From: JBGLNJ01 sp041300525
GTDB lineage: Bacteria > Chloroflexota > Anaerolineae > Fen-1058
DNA: 64,000 nt
NCBI GenBank assembly: GCA_041300525.1
Contig: JBGLNJ010000001.1
Coordinates: 2,790,001-2,854,000 of the forward strand
Direction: 5' to 3'
Part shown: positions 35,248-44,248 of the stretch, piece by piece
Layout of the letters: the number at the start of each line of letters is the position of its first letter
Position numbering within the stretch: the first letter of the stretch is position 1
Made by a program: the position numbers and the translations under genes
Notes under the pieces: model-generated
The model's input: the letters and a program-made list of their open reading frames with translations, nothing else
Database searches by the model: none
What the model was told of the DNA's origin: nothing

Positions 35248-38200
35248 GCGACCTCATCCCGTCCGCCGCGTTGGATCAGCAATCCGCCACGCTGACGGCA
35301 ACGCTATTCAGCAAGCTGCCTCCGGCGCTAAAGCGCGCGCTGCAACTGGCGGCTATTCCATACTGGTTCGATTTGCCGCTGCTGACGGTTGCGCGCGGCC
35401 CCGACGATGCCGATGGCCGCACGCCAAAAATCTTTAACTGGCTGCGTGAGCGCTCTTTCGTCTCGCGGCTGCCCCGCGACCGTTACGTGCTGAACACAGA
35501 CGTCCGCGACTTGATTCGCGCGCGGTGGACGCAAGACCGCCAGGGTTTTGCCCAGGCGAATTCCCGCCTGGCCGAATATTTTGCCGGGCGCATGGCTACG
35601 GCCTCCGGCCCCGAAGCCGACGAGTTGAGGCAGGCCCACATTTACCACTTGCTGGGAGCGGCCGGCGACGCGGGCATCGTCGAACTCCAGAAAGCCTTTG
35701 CCGAAGCCGAGTTCTCCCACCGGCTGGCCGTCGCCGAAAGGCTCGCCGAGGTGGCTGCCGAGCAGCGCGCGTTCCTGGAGCCTCGTCACGTTGCGTGGAT
35801 CGAGTACCTGCAAGCCCGCTCGCTCCAGCTTCACAACTGCTGGGGGCAAAGTCGCACGCAGTTGCAGGCGCTTTCGGAACGAACGGATTTGCCGTCCGAA
35901 TTGCGCCCGCGCGTTCAAGCGGCGCTTGCGGCGAGCCTGGTCGAAATCCAACACTGGACGCAAGCCATCGAGCACTACCAGCGGGCGCTGTCCACATTCG
36001 AGACCCATGGGCTATATGATCAAGCCGCGGCGTGCCAGCTCGGTCTGGGCTATGCCCACATGGACCTGGGACTGAACGTCTGGGGTCAGCGCGAGTCGCG
36101 CCCGACCCCGCCGCCTTCGTTCCGGCAGACGCTTGTGGATTTGGCGACGTTGCCGGTGCGGTTGCCGATTCTGTTGTACGTCCTGTTCAGCGCGCGACAA
36201 GTGGAGCTGTTCCCTGCCTGGTTAACGCTGGCCCGGGATGTGGATTGGACGATTGTCCGCTTGTTCGTTCAAGCGTCGCAGTGGTATCACTTGGCGCTCG
36301 CGCACATGGAGGCGGCGCACAACACGGATGGCATCTTGCGCGCCAAAGATAGCCTGGCGTGTTTGTATCTGGCGTTGGGGTACCCGGCCGGCGCTGTGGA
36401 GATTTATCGCGAACTCATCGCGCGGACCGACATCGCCACCAGCGAATACCAAATAGCGCGCGCGCGCGCCGGGCTGGGCGTGAGCTTGCTGCGGGTGAGG
36501 CGGACGGCCGAGGCCGTCGAATCTTTACAGGCCGCCGCGCCCGTGCTGGCCGGTTACAGTGACGCCACCAACGCCGGGCGCGCCTTTAGCATTTTGGCCG
36601 AAGCGCAATCCGCGGCCGGCGCGACGGATGACGCGATAGCAGCGTACTCTGCGGCGCTCGACCTGTTGCGGGCGGAAGATGACCTGTCGCGCACGACGGA
36701 TGTGGCGCACAACCTGGAAGCCATCGCGGCGCGCCAGGCTGCGCCGCAGCCTGCGCCGCAACCGGCGCGCGAAAGGGCCGGACAACTTGCGGCGTCGGTC
36801 GTCCGGCGGCGCTACCGGACACGTTACCGTCACCCTGCGCTGGAACTGTTCCGGAAAATCTCTGTCGTGGCGCTGGCCGTGATACTGTTTGTCACACTCT
36901 ACTTTGCCACTCGCACCGAGACCGCCATCGAAATCGGCGCGGGGACGACGCTCATCGCGCAGGCGCTCAACGAGCCATCGTCGTCCGCGTCGCCCGTGAT
37001 CTCGCCTTCGCGCGCATGGCAGGTCGCTCCGCAATTCCGAGCCAACGTCGCGATGAACGGCGTGCTGATCGGGTTGATCGGCTACCTGGTCGCTTACACT
37101 GCTGTCGGCCTGTACGTGTTGATGCGCACGTCGCTGCGCCAACTTGAGGAAGGGCAAAGCCAGGACGTGCAGCTCGACGCCGATGCTCTCACCTGCGGCG
37201 CAGAACGCATCGCCTGGGCTGAAGCGACGGGCCTGTTGCGCAACGACTGGATGATCCGGGGGCGTCCTCTGGCTTATGGACAAACGGTCCTGTTTGGAGT
37301 GGGTGGGCATCCTATCCGCATTATCGGACAAACGGCGTGGTACCGCGCGCTTTCGGACGAAATAGCCCGGCGCGTCCCACCGTCCGCCGAACGCGTGGAC
37401 TTGAGCACATCCCTTACGAACAGTCCGTCTGGCATTTTGCTGATTGGCAATGCGATCTACCTGGCTCTCTTTGTGGTGATGGGGTATGTCGCGCCGGACT
37501 GGCTCAACATGCCGATCTTTTTCGGACACTATGCGCTGTCCAACTTGCGCATGGTGATTTACCTGGGGCTGCTCGTTCCGCTGATCTCGTGGCTCGTCGT
37601 CGCCCCGATGCGCCGGCGGCTGTTTTTCAACCCGCGCCACCTGATGCCGTGGGGAGTGGCTGTTGCGGGGCTGGGCTTGGCGTGCATCTCGTTCATCAAC
37701 CTGGGCCTGGCTCACTTTTCGTTGGGGCGGCCCGATGTGATCGTGAGCTTGTTGGCGGTGTGGCTGGTGTGGCTGGGTGCGTTAGCAATCTGTAGGGCAA
37801 GATGGCATCTTGCCCTACGACCCGAATGGGCCAATGTGCCAGCTTATCCCACTCTGGTGCGCTGGGGCGGACTGATTGTCGCCGTGGTAATCTCACTCAT
37901 GGCGGTGCCGTTGGTGGTTCGAGAATTGCTCGGCTACGATGCGCTGCTGGCCGGCAACGTGGCGCGTGAGCGCGCGGTCATGTTCGTCGCCCAAAGCACT
38001 CAGTCGAAGGCGAACTATACTGAAGCGTTGGCAGACTATGCTCGCGCCTTGCAATACAACCCTCGCGATGTGGCCGCCATCACCGGGCGCGGCGCGATCT
38101 ACAGTCAGAGCGGCGAGTGGGGCAAAGCCATCAACAGCTATACCACCTCGTTGGAGATCAACCCGCGCCAGCCGACCGTGTGGTCGAACCTGGGTCTGGC

Positions 38201-39770
38201 TTATGAGGGTCAGGCCTCGGCGCTCGACGACCAACTTGCGATTCAGACCGACCCTGATTTCCGGCGCGAGATCCAGCAGCGGGAACAAGGGGCTTTTCGC
38301 GACGCTATCCATGCTTACACCAGGGCCATCGAGTTGCAGAGCCGCAACGCCAAATATGTGCTGAGACGTGGCGTCGTCAACTGCGCGCTCGGCCAGTTGT
38401 TGTTGGACGGAGGCAAGCCGAGCGAGGCCAGGGCCATCTATGCGGCGGCGCTCCTGGACTTTGCCCAATCGCTTCAGTTGGAGCCGCGGAACGCCGATAC
38501 TCATAATGGGAGCGGCTGGGCGCATTTCAAGATCGCCGAGTCGTACTATGACTCTGTCAACAAGGCTTACCTTGACAAGGCCGCCGCGCGAGCCGAATAC
38601 GAAAGTGCGCGCGATAGTTTTCTTTCTGCGGTGCGCTTGGACCCGCAGAACGCCAATGCGCAAAACGGGCTGGGTTGGACGTGGCTCAAGCTGGGGGATA
38701 TCCAGAGGTCGCAAGGCGACCACGACGCCGCGCAGTCGAGCTATGAGCAGTCATTGCGCGCCTACGCCGATGCCAGCCGGCTGGCGCCGAACGATCCGCA
38801 GTACGCCGTGTCGGTGGGCAATGCGCGCTGGCTGGTGAGCACCAACATGGTCACGTGCAGGAACTCTGCCGCCAGCGAGGCAGAGTTGACGCGCTACGTG
38901 GGCGTGATCGAATCCGCGATAGCCGACCTGGATCGCGGCGCGGAATTGGCGCGCGCCCAAAAGTTCGCGCTGGATAAAGGCGTGGGGTACTATTACCGCG
39001 AGTTGGGGCAACTGGCTTTTATTCTCTCTTCTTGCCCAGGCCAAGACCCGATCGCGCGCCTGCAGCAGTCCGTCGCCTACTATGACAAAGCCATCATCGC
39101 CGAACCCGCCAATGCCGATTATGCTCAACTGCGTGGGCGGCTGACCTATGCGTTGGGCCTCAAGCAGCCCGACGATGCCGCGGGGAAGCAGCGCCGCATC
39201 CAAGCCTTCCAGCAGGCGCTGAACTATCTTTCGTTTTCGTTGGCGCTCGCGCCTGACAATCACGAAACACTGAACTGGCGCGCGTGGGTGAACATCTCGC
39301 TGAGCGATGCTCAACCTCAAGATACGGCTGGGGGGCTGGAGCAGCGCGTAAACTACCTGAGCGCGGCGCTGGCCGACCGGCTGAGCATGTTGGCGCTGGC
39401 GCAGGATGATGCCGCGCGCAACAACGATGCGGTGCTGTTGGCGAACGTGTATCTCCGGTTGGGGTGGACGCACTATCAGCAAGGTCGGTATCAGCAGGCG
39501 GCTGACGAGGCGGCCAACGGGACTCAGTACGAGCCTCGTAATCTTGCGTTGCATTTCAACCGGGGCCTGGCCGAATTGGCGATGGGCGATGAGGAACGCG
39601 CCCGGCGCACGTATGACGCCGGTATTGGCATTGCCAAACAACTGAGCAGTGACGTGCGCAGGGTCAAGCTGGACGAGGGTATCGGAGACCTGCAAGACCT
39701 GGTGAGGCAAAAGCCGGAACTCCAAACTTCCGCCGAGCCGATCCTGGCGGCGCTGCAAGCAGCCAGGTGA
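35244..39770 (+). CDS. Large TPR protein with seven central membrane helices
   Basis: ATG 35244 overlaps the stop of the ATPase gene and has GGAGG upstream. Residues 1-100 resemble the winged-helix part that follows a STAND ATPase; residues about 100-520 are helical TPR-like repeats. Seven hydrophobic segments follow between about residues 536 and 895, with a small soluble domain between the second and third (about 630-715). The last 600 residues hold at least eight TPR-like repeats (e.g. NPRDVAAITGRGAIYSQSGE, NAQNGLGWTWLKLGDIQ). Seven helices would put the two TPR arrays on opposite membrane sides. A palindromic repeat at 37792 adds ICRARWHLALRP at the edge of helix 6. The role is unknown; a membrane-spanning signalling or defence scaffold is a guess. 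Confidence 0.75.
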   Translation: MSDLIPSAALDQQSATLTATLFSKLPPALKRALQLAAIPYWFDLPLLTVARGPDDADGRTPKIFNWLRERSFVSRLPRDRYVLNTDVRDLIRARWTQDRQGFAQANSRLAEYFAGRMATASGPEADELRQAHIYHLLGAAGDAGIVELQKAFAEAEFSHRLAVAERLAEVAAEQRAFLEPRHVAWIEYLQARSLQLHNCWGQSRTQLQALSERTDLPSELRPRVQAALAASLVEIQHWTQAIEHYQRALSTFETHGLYDQAAACQLGLGYAHMDLGLNVWGQRESRPTPPPSFRQTLVDLATLPVRLPILLYVLFSARQVELFPAWLTLARDVDWTIVRLFVQASQWYHLALAHMEAAHNTDGILRAKDSLACLYLALGYPAGAVEIYRELIARTDIATSEYQIARARAGLGVSLLRVRRTAEAVESLQAAAPVLAGYSDATNAGRAFSILAEAQSAAGATDDAIAAYSAALDLLRAEDDLSRTTDVAHNLEAIAARQAAPQPAPQPARERAGQLAASVVRRRYRTRYRHPALELFRKISVVALAVILFVTLYFATRTETAIEIGAGTTLIAQALNEPSSSASPVISPSRAWQVAPQFRANVAMNGVLIGLIGYLVAYTAVGLYVLMRTSLRQLEEGQSQDVQLDADALTCGAERIAWAEATGLLRNDWMIRGRPLAYGQTVLFGVGGHPIRIIGQTAWYRALSDEIARRVPPSAERVDLSTSLTNSPSGILLIGNAIYLALFVVMGYVAPDWLNMPIFFGHYALSNLRMVIYLGLLVPLISWLVVAPMRRRLFFNPRHLMPWGVAVAGLGLACISFINLGLAHFSLGRPDVIVSLLAVWLVWLGALAICRARWHLALRPEWANVPAYPTLVRWGGLIVAVVISLMAVPLVVRELLGYDALLAGNVARERAVMFVAQSTQSKANYTEALADYARALQYNPRDVAAITGRGAIYSQSGEWGKAINSYTTSLEINPRQPTVWSNLGLAYEGQASALDDQLAIQTDPDFRREIQQREQGAFRDAIHAYTRAIELQSRNAKYVLRRGVVNCALGQLLLDGGKPSEARAIYAAALLDFAQSLQLEPRNADTHNGSGWAHFKIAESYYDSVNKAYLDKAAARAEYESARDSFLSAVRLDPQNANAQNGLGWTWLKLGDIQRSQGDHDAAQSSYEQSLRAYADASRLAPNDPQYAVSVGNARWLVSTNMVTCRNSAASEAELTRYVGVIESAIADLDRGAELARAQKFALDKGVGYYYRELGQLAFILSSCPGQDPIARLQQSVAYYDKAIIAEPANADYAQLRGRLTYALGLKQPDDAAGKQRRIQAFQQALNYLSFSLALAPDNHETLNWRAWVNISLSDAQPQDTAGGLEQRVNYLSAALADRLSMLALAQDDAARNNDAVLLANVYLRLGWTHYQQGRYQQAADEAANGTQYEPRNLALHFNRGLAELAMGDEERARRTYDAGIGIAKQLSSDVRRVKLDEGIGDLQDLVRQKPELQTSAEPILAALQAAR
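37792..37818. repeat. 27-bp palindrome inside the TPR/membrane gene
   Basis: Arms gtagggcaagatg and catcttgccctac are exact inverse complements around one central base. It differs from the glnE copy (8349-8375) by only compensated changes in the inner arm positions. The reading frame stays open across it. Confidence 0.85.
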
Positions 39771-39796
39771 TTTGGGATTGCGGATTTTAGATTGTA
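39768..39796. repeat. gattttgg/ccgaaatc-type short repeat
   Basis: The sequence tgatttgggattgcggattt, followed by tagattgtaaattcaatcc, resembles the ccgaaatc-rich stretch at 57427-57466 and the shorter gaatttgggattgcggag at 53291-53308. It lies directly after the TPR gene. The interval 39771-39967 holds this repeat and a lone TATAAT at 39904-39909, without a good -35 box. Confidence 0.4.
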
Positions 39797-39967
39797 AATT
39801 CAATCCGATCAATCTGTTCTCTGAATCTGTTGACAGTTGACCGCTGAACCGCCGCTCGCGCAGAGCGCGCAGTCAGCCCCTACTCATTGGCTGAGAATCC
39901 TTGTATAATGGAAGCATAAGCGAGGCATTGGGTAATGTCACCCTTTCAGTGTGAGGGAGAAAAAGCC

Positions 39968-40195
39968 ATGATACAGCAAGTCAGCTTTGGCGAGGCGCAA
40001 GCTCATCTGCTTGAACTGATGGACGCTGCGCTCAAGGGCAAAACCGTATTGATCACCCAAGGCGACCAGCAAGCTGTGCAACTGGTTCCTGTTACGCAGC
40101 CCGCGCGCCGCCACTTTGGGAGCGCTCAGGGCCAGATTGTGATGGCAGACGATTTCGACGCTCCGCTATCTGATTTCAATGAGTGCATGGCATGA
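39968..40195 (+). CDS. Phd/YefM-type antitoxin
   Basis: ATG 39968 follows GAGGGAGAAA. The 75-residue protein opens with QQVSFGEAQAHLLELMDAAL and GKTVLITQGDQQAVQLVPV, the DNA-binding Phd/YefM fold, and ends in a polar tail (ADDFDAPLSDFNECMA) that in the family wraps around the PIN toxin. Its stop TGA overlaps the toxin ATG (ATGA), the usual arrangement. The family represses its own operon and neutralises the toxin. The antitoxin appears intact. Confidence 0.88.
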   Translation: MIQQVSFGEAQAHLLELMDAALKGKTVLITQGDQQAVQLVPVTQPARRHFGSAQGQIVMADDFDAPLSDFNECMA

Positions 40196-40596
40196 AATTG
40201 CTGCTGGATACCCACAGCTTTCTGTGGTTCATCGGCGGAAATTCACGCCTCAGCTCAAGAGCCAGAACATTGATTGAGGATGTGTCGAACGACGCCTTTC
40301 TGAGTGTTGCCAGCTTGTGGGAAATGGCAATCAAGATTAGCCTTGACAAATTGAGCCTGGCGCAACCCTTTGATATTCTCATCCCTCAACAACTTGGCCT
40401 GAACAGAATTGATCTGCTCGGCATCACGGTCAAACATGCTGCTGTGGTGGCCACTCTGCCTTTTTACCATCGTGACCCATTTGATCGCTTGCTGATCGCG
40501 CAGGCTCAGATGGAGCAAATGAAGACGAGCGACCAGGCCGCCAACGCGACGGTCGGATTGTCCAGTCGCGCCAGGCTAAACGCCACCATAGGTTGA
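40192..40596 (+). pseudogene. VapC-like PIN ribonuclease toxin, C-terminus replaced
   Basis: ATG 40192 overlaps the antitoxin stop. The first about 108 residues match the PIN fold: LLLDTHSFLWF (first Asp), SVASLWEMAIK (Glu), and YHRDPFDRLLIAQA (the later Asp pair). The normal C-terminal strand and last acidic residue (xTxDxxF) are missing: after QMEQM the frame reads through about 27 unrelated residues that are the complement of a MatE-like gene, stopping at 40594-40596. The cut lies at about 40519. Loss of the final strand probably inactivates or destabilises the toxin. Confidence 0.8.
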
Positions 40597-41327
40597 ACGA
40601 GCAAGATCAGGAAAGCAGTGCCCGCCAGCGGCAAGTGGAACCAGAACAGGTCGCGATAGGTGAGTGGAGCGCCGGCGGCCGGTGGACTGTTCGGTCCCAG
40701 TTCGTTCTGCAGCACCGGCTGGACGACGATAGTGGCGTAGATCGCTTCTGCGATGACCCCGACCATCAGCGCGACTGCTCCAATGACGACGCCCGGCCAG
40801 CCACTCCACCAAGCCAGCACAATCGCGCCGCCGCCCGAGGCGGCCAATCGCACCAGCGTCCCCCACGCAATAGTGCGTGTCCGGTTAAAGCGGATCAGGA
40901 TGCCTTGCATAAAGCGCCGCCAGCCAATAGCGGCCGTCCACAGGATCATGATTTGCATCCCCGGTCTCACCCAGGTCGCCACCTCATTGGGCACTCTCAT
41001 CCAATTCGTGACGACCACGTCAAACACGCCCGTGTAGGCGAATAGCGTGGCGACCAGCGTCAATGCGATGAGCCAATGCAGCGTGAAGCGGCGCAAGAGC
41101 AGATACGAGCGCCGATCTTGCGTGAGGGCGGTGGCTGTTGCCAGCAGGTTGATGATTGGGCTTTCGATGGTCACTTCCAGGCTGACCACGATGCCCTGGG
41201 CGGCCAGCATCAGCACTTCGTTGGGAAGCCGGTTGATGGCCGCACTCACGATTGGCCCTTCGGCGGACATTAACAGCCAACTGGCAAACAGAGGGAACCA
41301 GAACCAAAAGATGTCACGTTGTCGCAC
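40520..41327 (-). pseudogene. MATE/flippase-like membrane protein, C-terminus missing
   Basis: GTG 41327 has GGAGA seven bases upstream; an ATG at 41363 is the alternative. The sequence has six to seven hydrophobic segments, with FWFWFPLFASWLLMSAEGPIV at the start and repeated at about residue 235 as FWFHLPLAGTAFLILLVQ; such twofold repetition is typical of MATE/polysaccharide flippases. A complete protein would have about 450 residues and 12 helices; only about 270 remain. It stops at the join with the PIN toxin (about 40519). The substrate is unknown. Confidence 0.65.
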
Positions 41328-41453
41328 AATGTCTTCTCCGCATGAAGGATGGTTGAGAGCCAAATGGACTTGGCTCGTTGGTTGACCCCGGGCAAAGACA
41401 TTCTAACACATTTGACGCTCTGCGCGTCTCTCGCGCAGTCGAGTTCTACTCCT

Positions 41454-41480
41454 TGACAAACCCGGCGCAGTGGATATAAT
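41454..41480 (+). promoter_or_regulatory. Consensus promoter of the marR-ABC operon
   Basis: TTGACA (41454-41459) and TATAAT (41475-41480) are both consensus, spaced by 15 bases. The -10 box overlaps the dyad at 41479-41509. Confidence 0.7.
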
Positions 41481-41509
41481 TAGCCCACCTAACTATTAGG
41501 AGGACTAAT
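41479..41509. promoter_or_regulatory. Putative MarR operator (31-bp dyad)
   Basis: An inverted repeat, ATTAG-n-C-nn-CCTAA-nnn-TTAGG-nn-G-n-CTAAT, is centred at 41494. It covers the end of the -10 box, the transcription start and the AGGAGG ribosome-binding site, as expected for an autorepressor site of the following MarR gene. Confidence 0.65.
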
Positions 41510-41993
41510 GAGCAAGTCGGAAGTCAAGGCTGTTGCCCAAGAGATCATCAAAGTGATCCCGCAGGTCATGCGCACGATTGGCGCCGAGCGGCAAGGATCG
41601 GGCTACACGATACCACCAGCGCATTTCCATCTACTGGCCATCCTCGCCAATCACCCCTGCAATCTGAGCGAGTTGGCGGTGCGACATGCCGTAAGCTTGC
41701 CCACCATGTCCAACTCGATCTCCGTGCTGGTCGAGCGAGGCTGGGTGAATCGTGTGCCCTTGCCCGACGACCGGCGGCAGGTCTTGCTCGAATTGACGCC
41801 GGATGGCCGGGTGGTGCTGACCGAGATCAAAAGCCGGGCCGAAGCGCGTGTGGCCGAGATGCTAGGAAAACTCTCGTCGGACGATCTCGCCAGCCTGTCC
41901 GCCGGGTTGGCCGTGCTGGAACAAGCCTTTACACATCCAGTTACCTGCGCCGAACCGAATGGCCCGGCGCTCAAAGGCAAGCGAAGCAAATAA
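41508..41993 (+). CDS. MarR family transcriptional regulator
   Basis: ATG 41508 is preceded by AGGAGGA (41498-41504). The 161-residue winged-helix protein has the MarR core: HFHLLAILANHPCNLSELA and the recognition helix VSLPTMSNSISVLVERGWV, with the wing motif RVPLPDDRRQVLLELTPDG (DxRxxxLxLT type). MarR proteins usually repress a nearby exporter and release DNA on ligand binding. The gene heads an operon with the two ABC half-transporters, 15 bases upstream of the first, and a dyad overlapping its own leader indicates autoregulation. Confidence 0.92.
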   Translation: MSKSEVKAVAQEIIKVIPQVMRTIGAERQGSGYTIPPAHFHLLAILANHPCNLSELAVRHAVSLPTMSNSISVLVERGWVNRVPLPDDRRQVLLELTPDGRVVLTEIKSRAEARVAEMLGKLSSDDLASLSAGLAVLEQAFTHPVTCAEPNGPALKGKRSK

Positions 41994-42007
41994 GGAATAT
42001 CCCTAAC

Positions 42008-44248
42008 ATGTTACGACTACTTCAATATCTAAAACCCTATCTTCTTTTGATCCTGTTCACTATCATCTTGTTGTTTGTGCAGGCGAACGCAGACCTGGCG
42101 CTGCCCGACTATCTCTCCAAGATCGTCAACAACGGCATTCAGCAGGGCGGCGTGGAAAACGCCGTACCCCATGCTATCCGCCAGAGCGAGATGAACCGGC
42201 TGTTCATCTTCGCCAGCGCCGATGACAAAACCCTGATCACCGACAGCTACACCCTGGTGGATCAAAAATCCCCCGACTATGATCAATACGCCAAAGAATA
42301 TCCGGTTTTGGCCAAAGAACCGATCTACGTCCGTAAGGATTTGGATCAGGCCGCCATAGACAAGCTGAACCCGGTGATGGCCAAATCTTTGCTGGTAGTG
42401 TATACCCTTGAGCAAGCCCTGGCCGACCCGGCCAAAGCCGCGGCGATGGCGAAAGGCTCCCAGTTTGATCTGTCCAAGCTGCCACCCGGAACGGATGTGT
42501 TTGCCGTGCTGGGCAAGCTGCCCGCGGCGCAGCTTGCCCAGATGACCACGGCCCTCAACGAGAAATTCGCCACCCTGGGCGACAGCATGATCAACCAGAT
42601 GGCGGTTGGCGCGGTCAAGGCTGAATACGAGGCGCTGGGGATGGACGCCGCTAAGCTGCAAACGAACTATATCCTGAACGTGGGCGGCATGATGCTGCTG
42701 ATTTCGCTGCTGGGCGGCGCGTGTACGATCGCCACAGGTTTCCTGGCAGCCCGCACCGCTGCCGGCGCGGCGCGTGACATCCGCCAGGCTGTGTTCAAGA
42801 AAGTCGAAAGCTTTTCCAGCACCGAATTCGACAAATTCTCCACCGCCTCGCTGATCACGCGTTCCACCAACGACGTGACTCAAGTGCAGATGGTGATCTT
42901 TATGATCATGCGCATGGTCTTTTACGCCCCAATCATCGGCGTGGGCGGCGTGATCCGCGCGATTGGTAAGGGCGCCTCGATGTGGTGGATCATCGCTGTG
43001 GCGGTGGTGGCGCTGCTCAGTCTGATCCTGATCGTCTTTTCGATTTCGCTGCCCAAGTTCAAGATCATGCAATCTCTGGTGGACCGGCTTAACCTGGTGA
43101 CACGTGAGAACCTGTCGGGCATGATGGTCATTCGCGCCTTTAACAAGCAAGAGTTTGAAACCGTTCGCTTCGACAAAGCCAACCGCGATTTGACCAATAC
43201 CAGCCTGTTTGTGGCGCGTGTGATGGTGACGATGATGCCGGTGATGATGTTGATCATGAACGGCCTGTCGCTGCTGATCATCTGGGTCGGCGCGCGCCAG
43301 GTGGCCGAATCCACCATGCAGGTGGGCGACATGATGGCCTTTATGCAGTATGCCATGCAGATCGTTTTTGCTTTCCTGATGCTTTCGATGATGTTTATCT
43401 TTCTGCCGAGAGCTTCGGTATCTGGCGGGCGTATCGCCGATGTGTTGGAGACCGCAACCGTCATCAACGATGCGCCGGCCCCCCAATCATTCCCCGAACC
43501 CTTCGCCGGACGCGTCGAGTTCCGCGACGTCGGTTTTCGTTATCCCGGCGCGCAGGAGGATGTGTTGTGTGGGATCACCTTTACCGCCGAGCCAGGCCAG
43601 ACTACCGCCATCATCGGCTCCACCGGCTGCGGCAAATCTACGGTGGTCAACCTGATCCCGCGCTTTTACGATGTGACCAGCGGCGCGCTCTATGTGGACG
43701 GTGTGGATATCCGCCAGGTGCGCCAGAGTGATCTGCGTGACAAGATCGGCTACATCCCGCAAAAAGGCATGTTGTTCTCCGGCACGATCGAAAGCAACCT
43801 GCTGTATGCCGACAAGAACGCCAGCGCCGAGGCGCTGCGTGAAGCCGCCGACATTGCCCAGGCCAGCGAATTCATCTTTAGCAAGGAAGAGGGTCTGGCA
43901 GCGGAAATTGCCCAGGGGGGTGGGAACGTATCCGGTGGGCAAAAGCAGCGCCTGGCAATTGCGCGGGCGCTGGTAAAGAAACCGCCGATCTACATCTTCG
44001 ACGACAGTTTCTCGGCTCTGGATTTCAAGACCGACTCGGCCCTGCGCCGGGCGCTCAGAGAGAAGGCTGGCAATAGCACGGTACTGATCGTAACGCAGCG
44101 CGTGGCTACCATCAAAAATGCCGACCAGATCATCGTGCTCGATGAGGGCGAGGTGGTTGGCAAAGGAAAACATCACGAACTATTAGAGAACTGCGAAACC
44201 TACCGTGAAATTGCATTCTCGCAGTTGAGCAAGGAGGAGCTGGCATGA
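42008..44248 (+). CDS. ABC exporter half-transporter, degenerate-site subunit
   Basis: A 746-residue ABCB-type subunit: six membrane helices, with a large extracytoplasmic insertion of about 190 residues between helix 1 and 2 (residues 30-225). The nucleotide-binding domain has Walker A GSTGCGKST and signature VSGGQKQR, but Walker B reads IYIFDDSFSALD (Asp instead of catalytic Glu) and the switch is VTQRVATIK (Gln instead of His). These replacements are characteristic of the degenerate partner in heterodimeric exporters such as TM287/288 and BmrCD. Its stop overlaps the next start by four bases, and it is controlled by the upstream MarR gene. It probably exports drugs or lipids together with its partner. 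Confidence 0.93.
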   Translation: MLRLLQYLKPYLLLILFTIILLFVQANADLALPDYLSKIVNNGIQQGGVENAVPHAIRQSEMNRLFIFASADDKTLITDSYTLVDQKSPDYDQYAKEYPVLAKEPIYVRKDLDQAAIDKLNPVMAKSLLVVYTLEQALADPAKAAAMAKGSQFDLSKLPPGTDVFAVLGKLPAAQLAQMTTALNEKFATLGDSMINQMAVGAVKAEYEALGMDAAKLQTNYILNVGGMMLLISLLGGACTIATGFLAARTAAGAARDIRQAVFKKVESFSSTEFDKFSTASLITRSTNDVTQVQMVIFMIMRMVFYAPIIGVGGVIRAIGKGASMWWIIAVAVVALLSLILIVFSISLPKFKIMQSLVDRLNLVTRENLSGMMVIRAFNKQEFETVRFDKANRDLTNTSLFVARVMVTMMPVMMLIMNGLSLLIIWVGARQVAESTMQVGDMMAFMQYAMQIVFAFLMLSMMFIFLPRASVSGGRIADVLETATVINDAPAPQSFPEPFAGRVEFRDVGFRYPGAQEDVLCGITFTAEPGQTTAIIGSTGCGKSTVVNLIPRFYDVTSGALYVDGVDIRQVRQSDLRDKIGYIPQKGMLFSGTIESNLLYADKNASAEALREAADIAQASEFIFSKEEGLAAEIAQGGGNVSGGQKQRLAIARALVKKPPIYIFDDSFSALDFKTDSALRRALREKAGNSTVLIVTQRVATIKNADQIIVLDEGEVVGKGKHHELLENCETYREIAFSQLSKEELA

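Noticed and set aside
36525..37715. 396-codon minus-strand frame opposite the TPR protein
   Set aside because: No motif, and the plus-strand frame has clear TPR and membrane segments.
39887..39909. TTGGCT plus TATAAT upstream of the antitoxin
   Set aside because: Spacer of 11 bases is too short; only the -10 box may be used.
42029..43486. Long minus-strand open frame opposite the first ABC exporter gene
   Set aside because: It is rich in His/Asp/Arg without domains, lies entirely opposite a gene with all ABC motifs, and has no ribosome-binding site; it is an artefact of codon bias.
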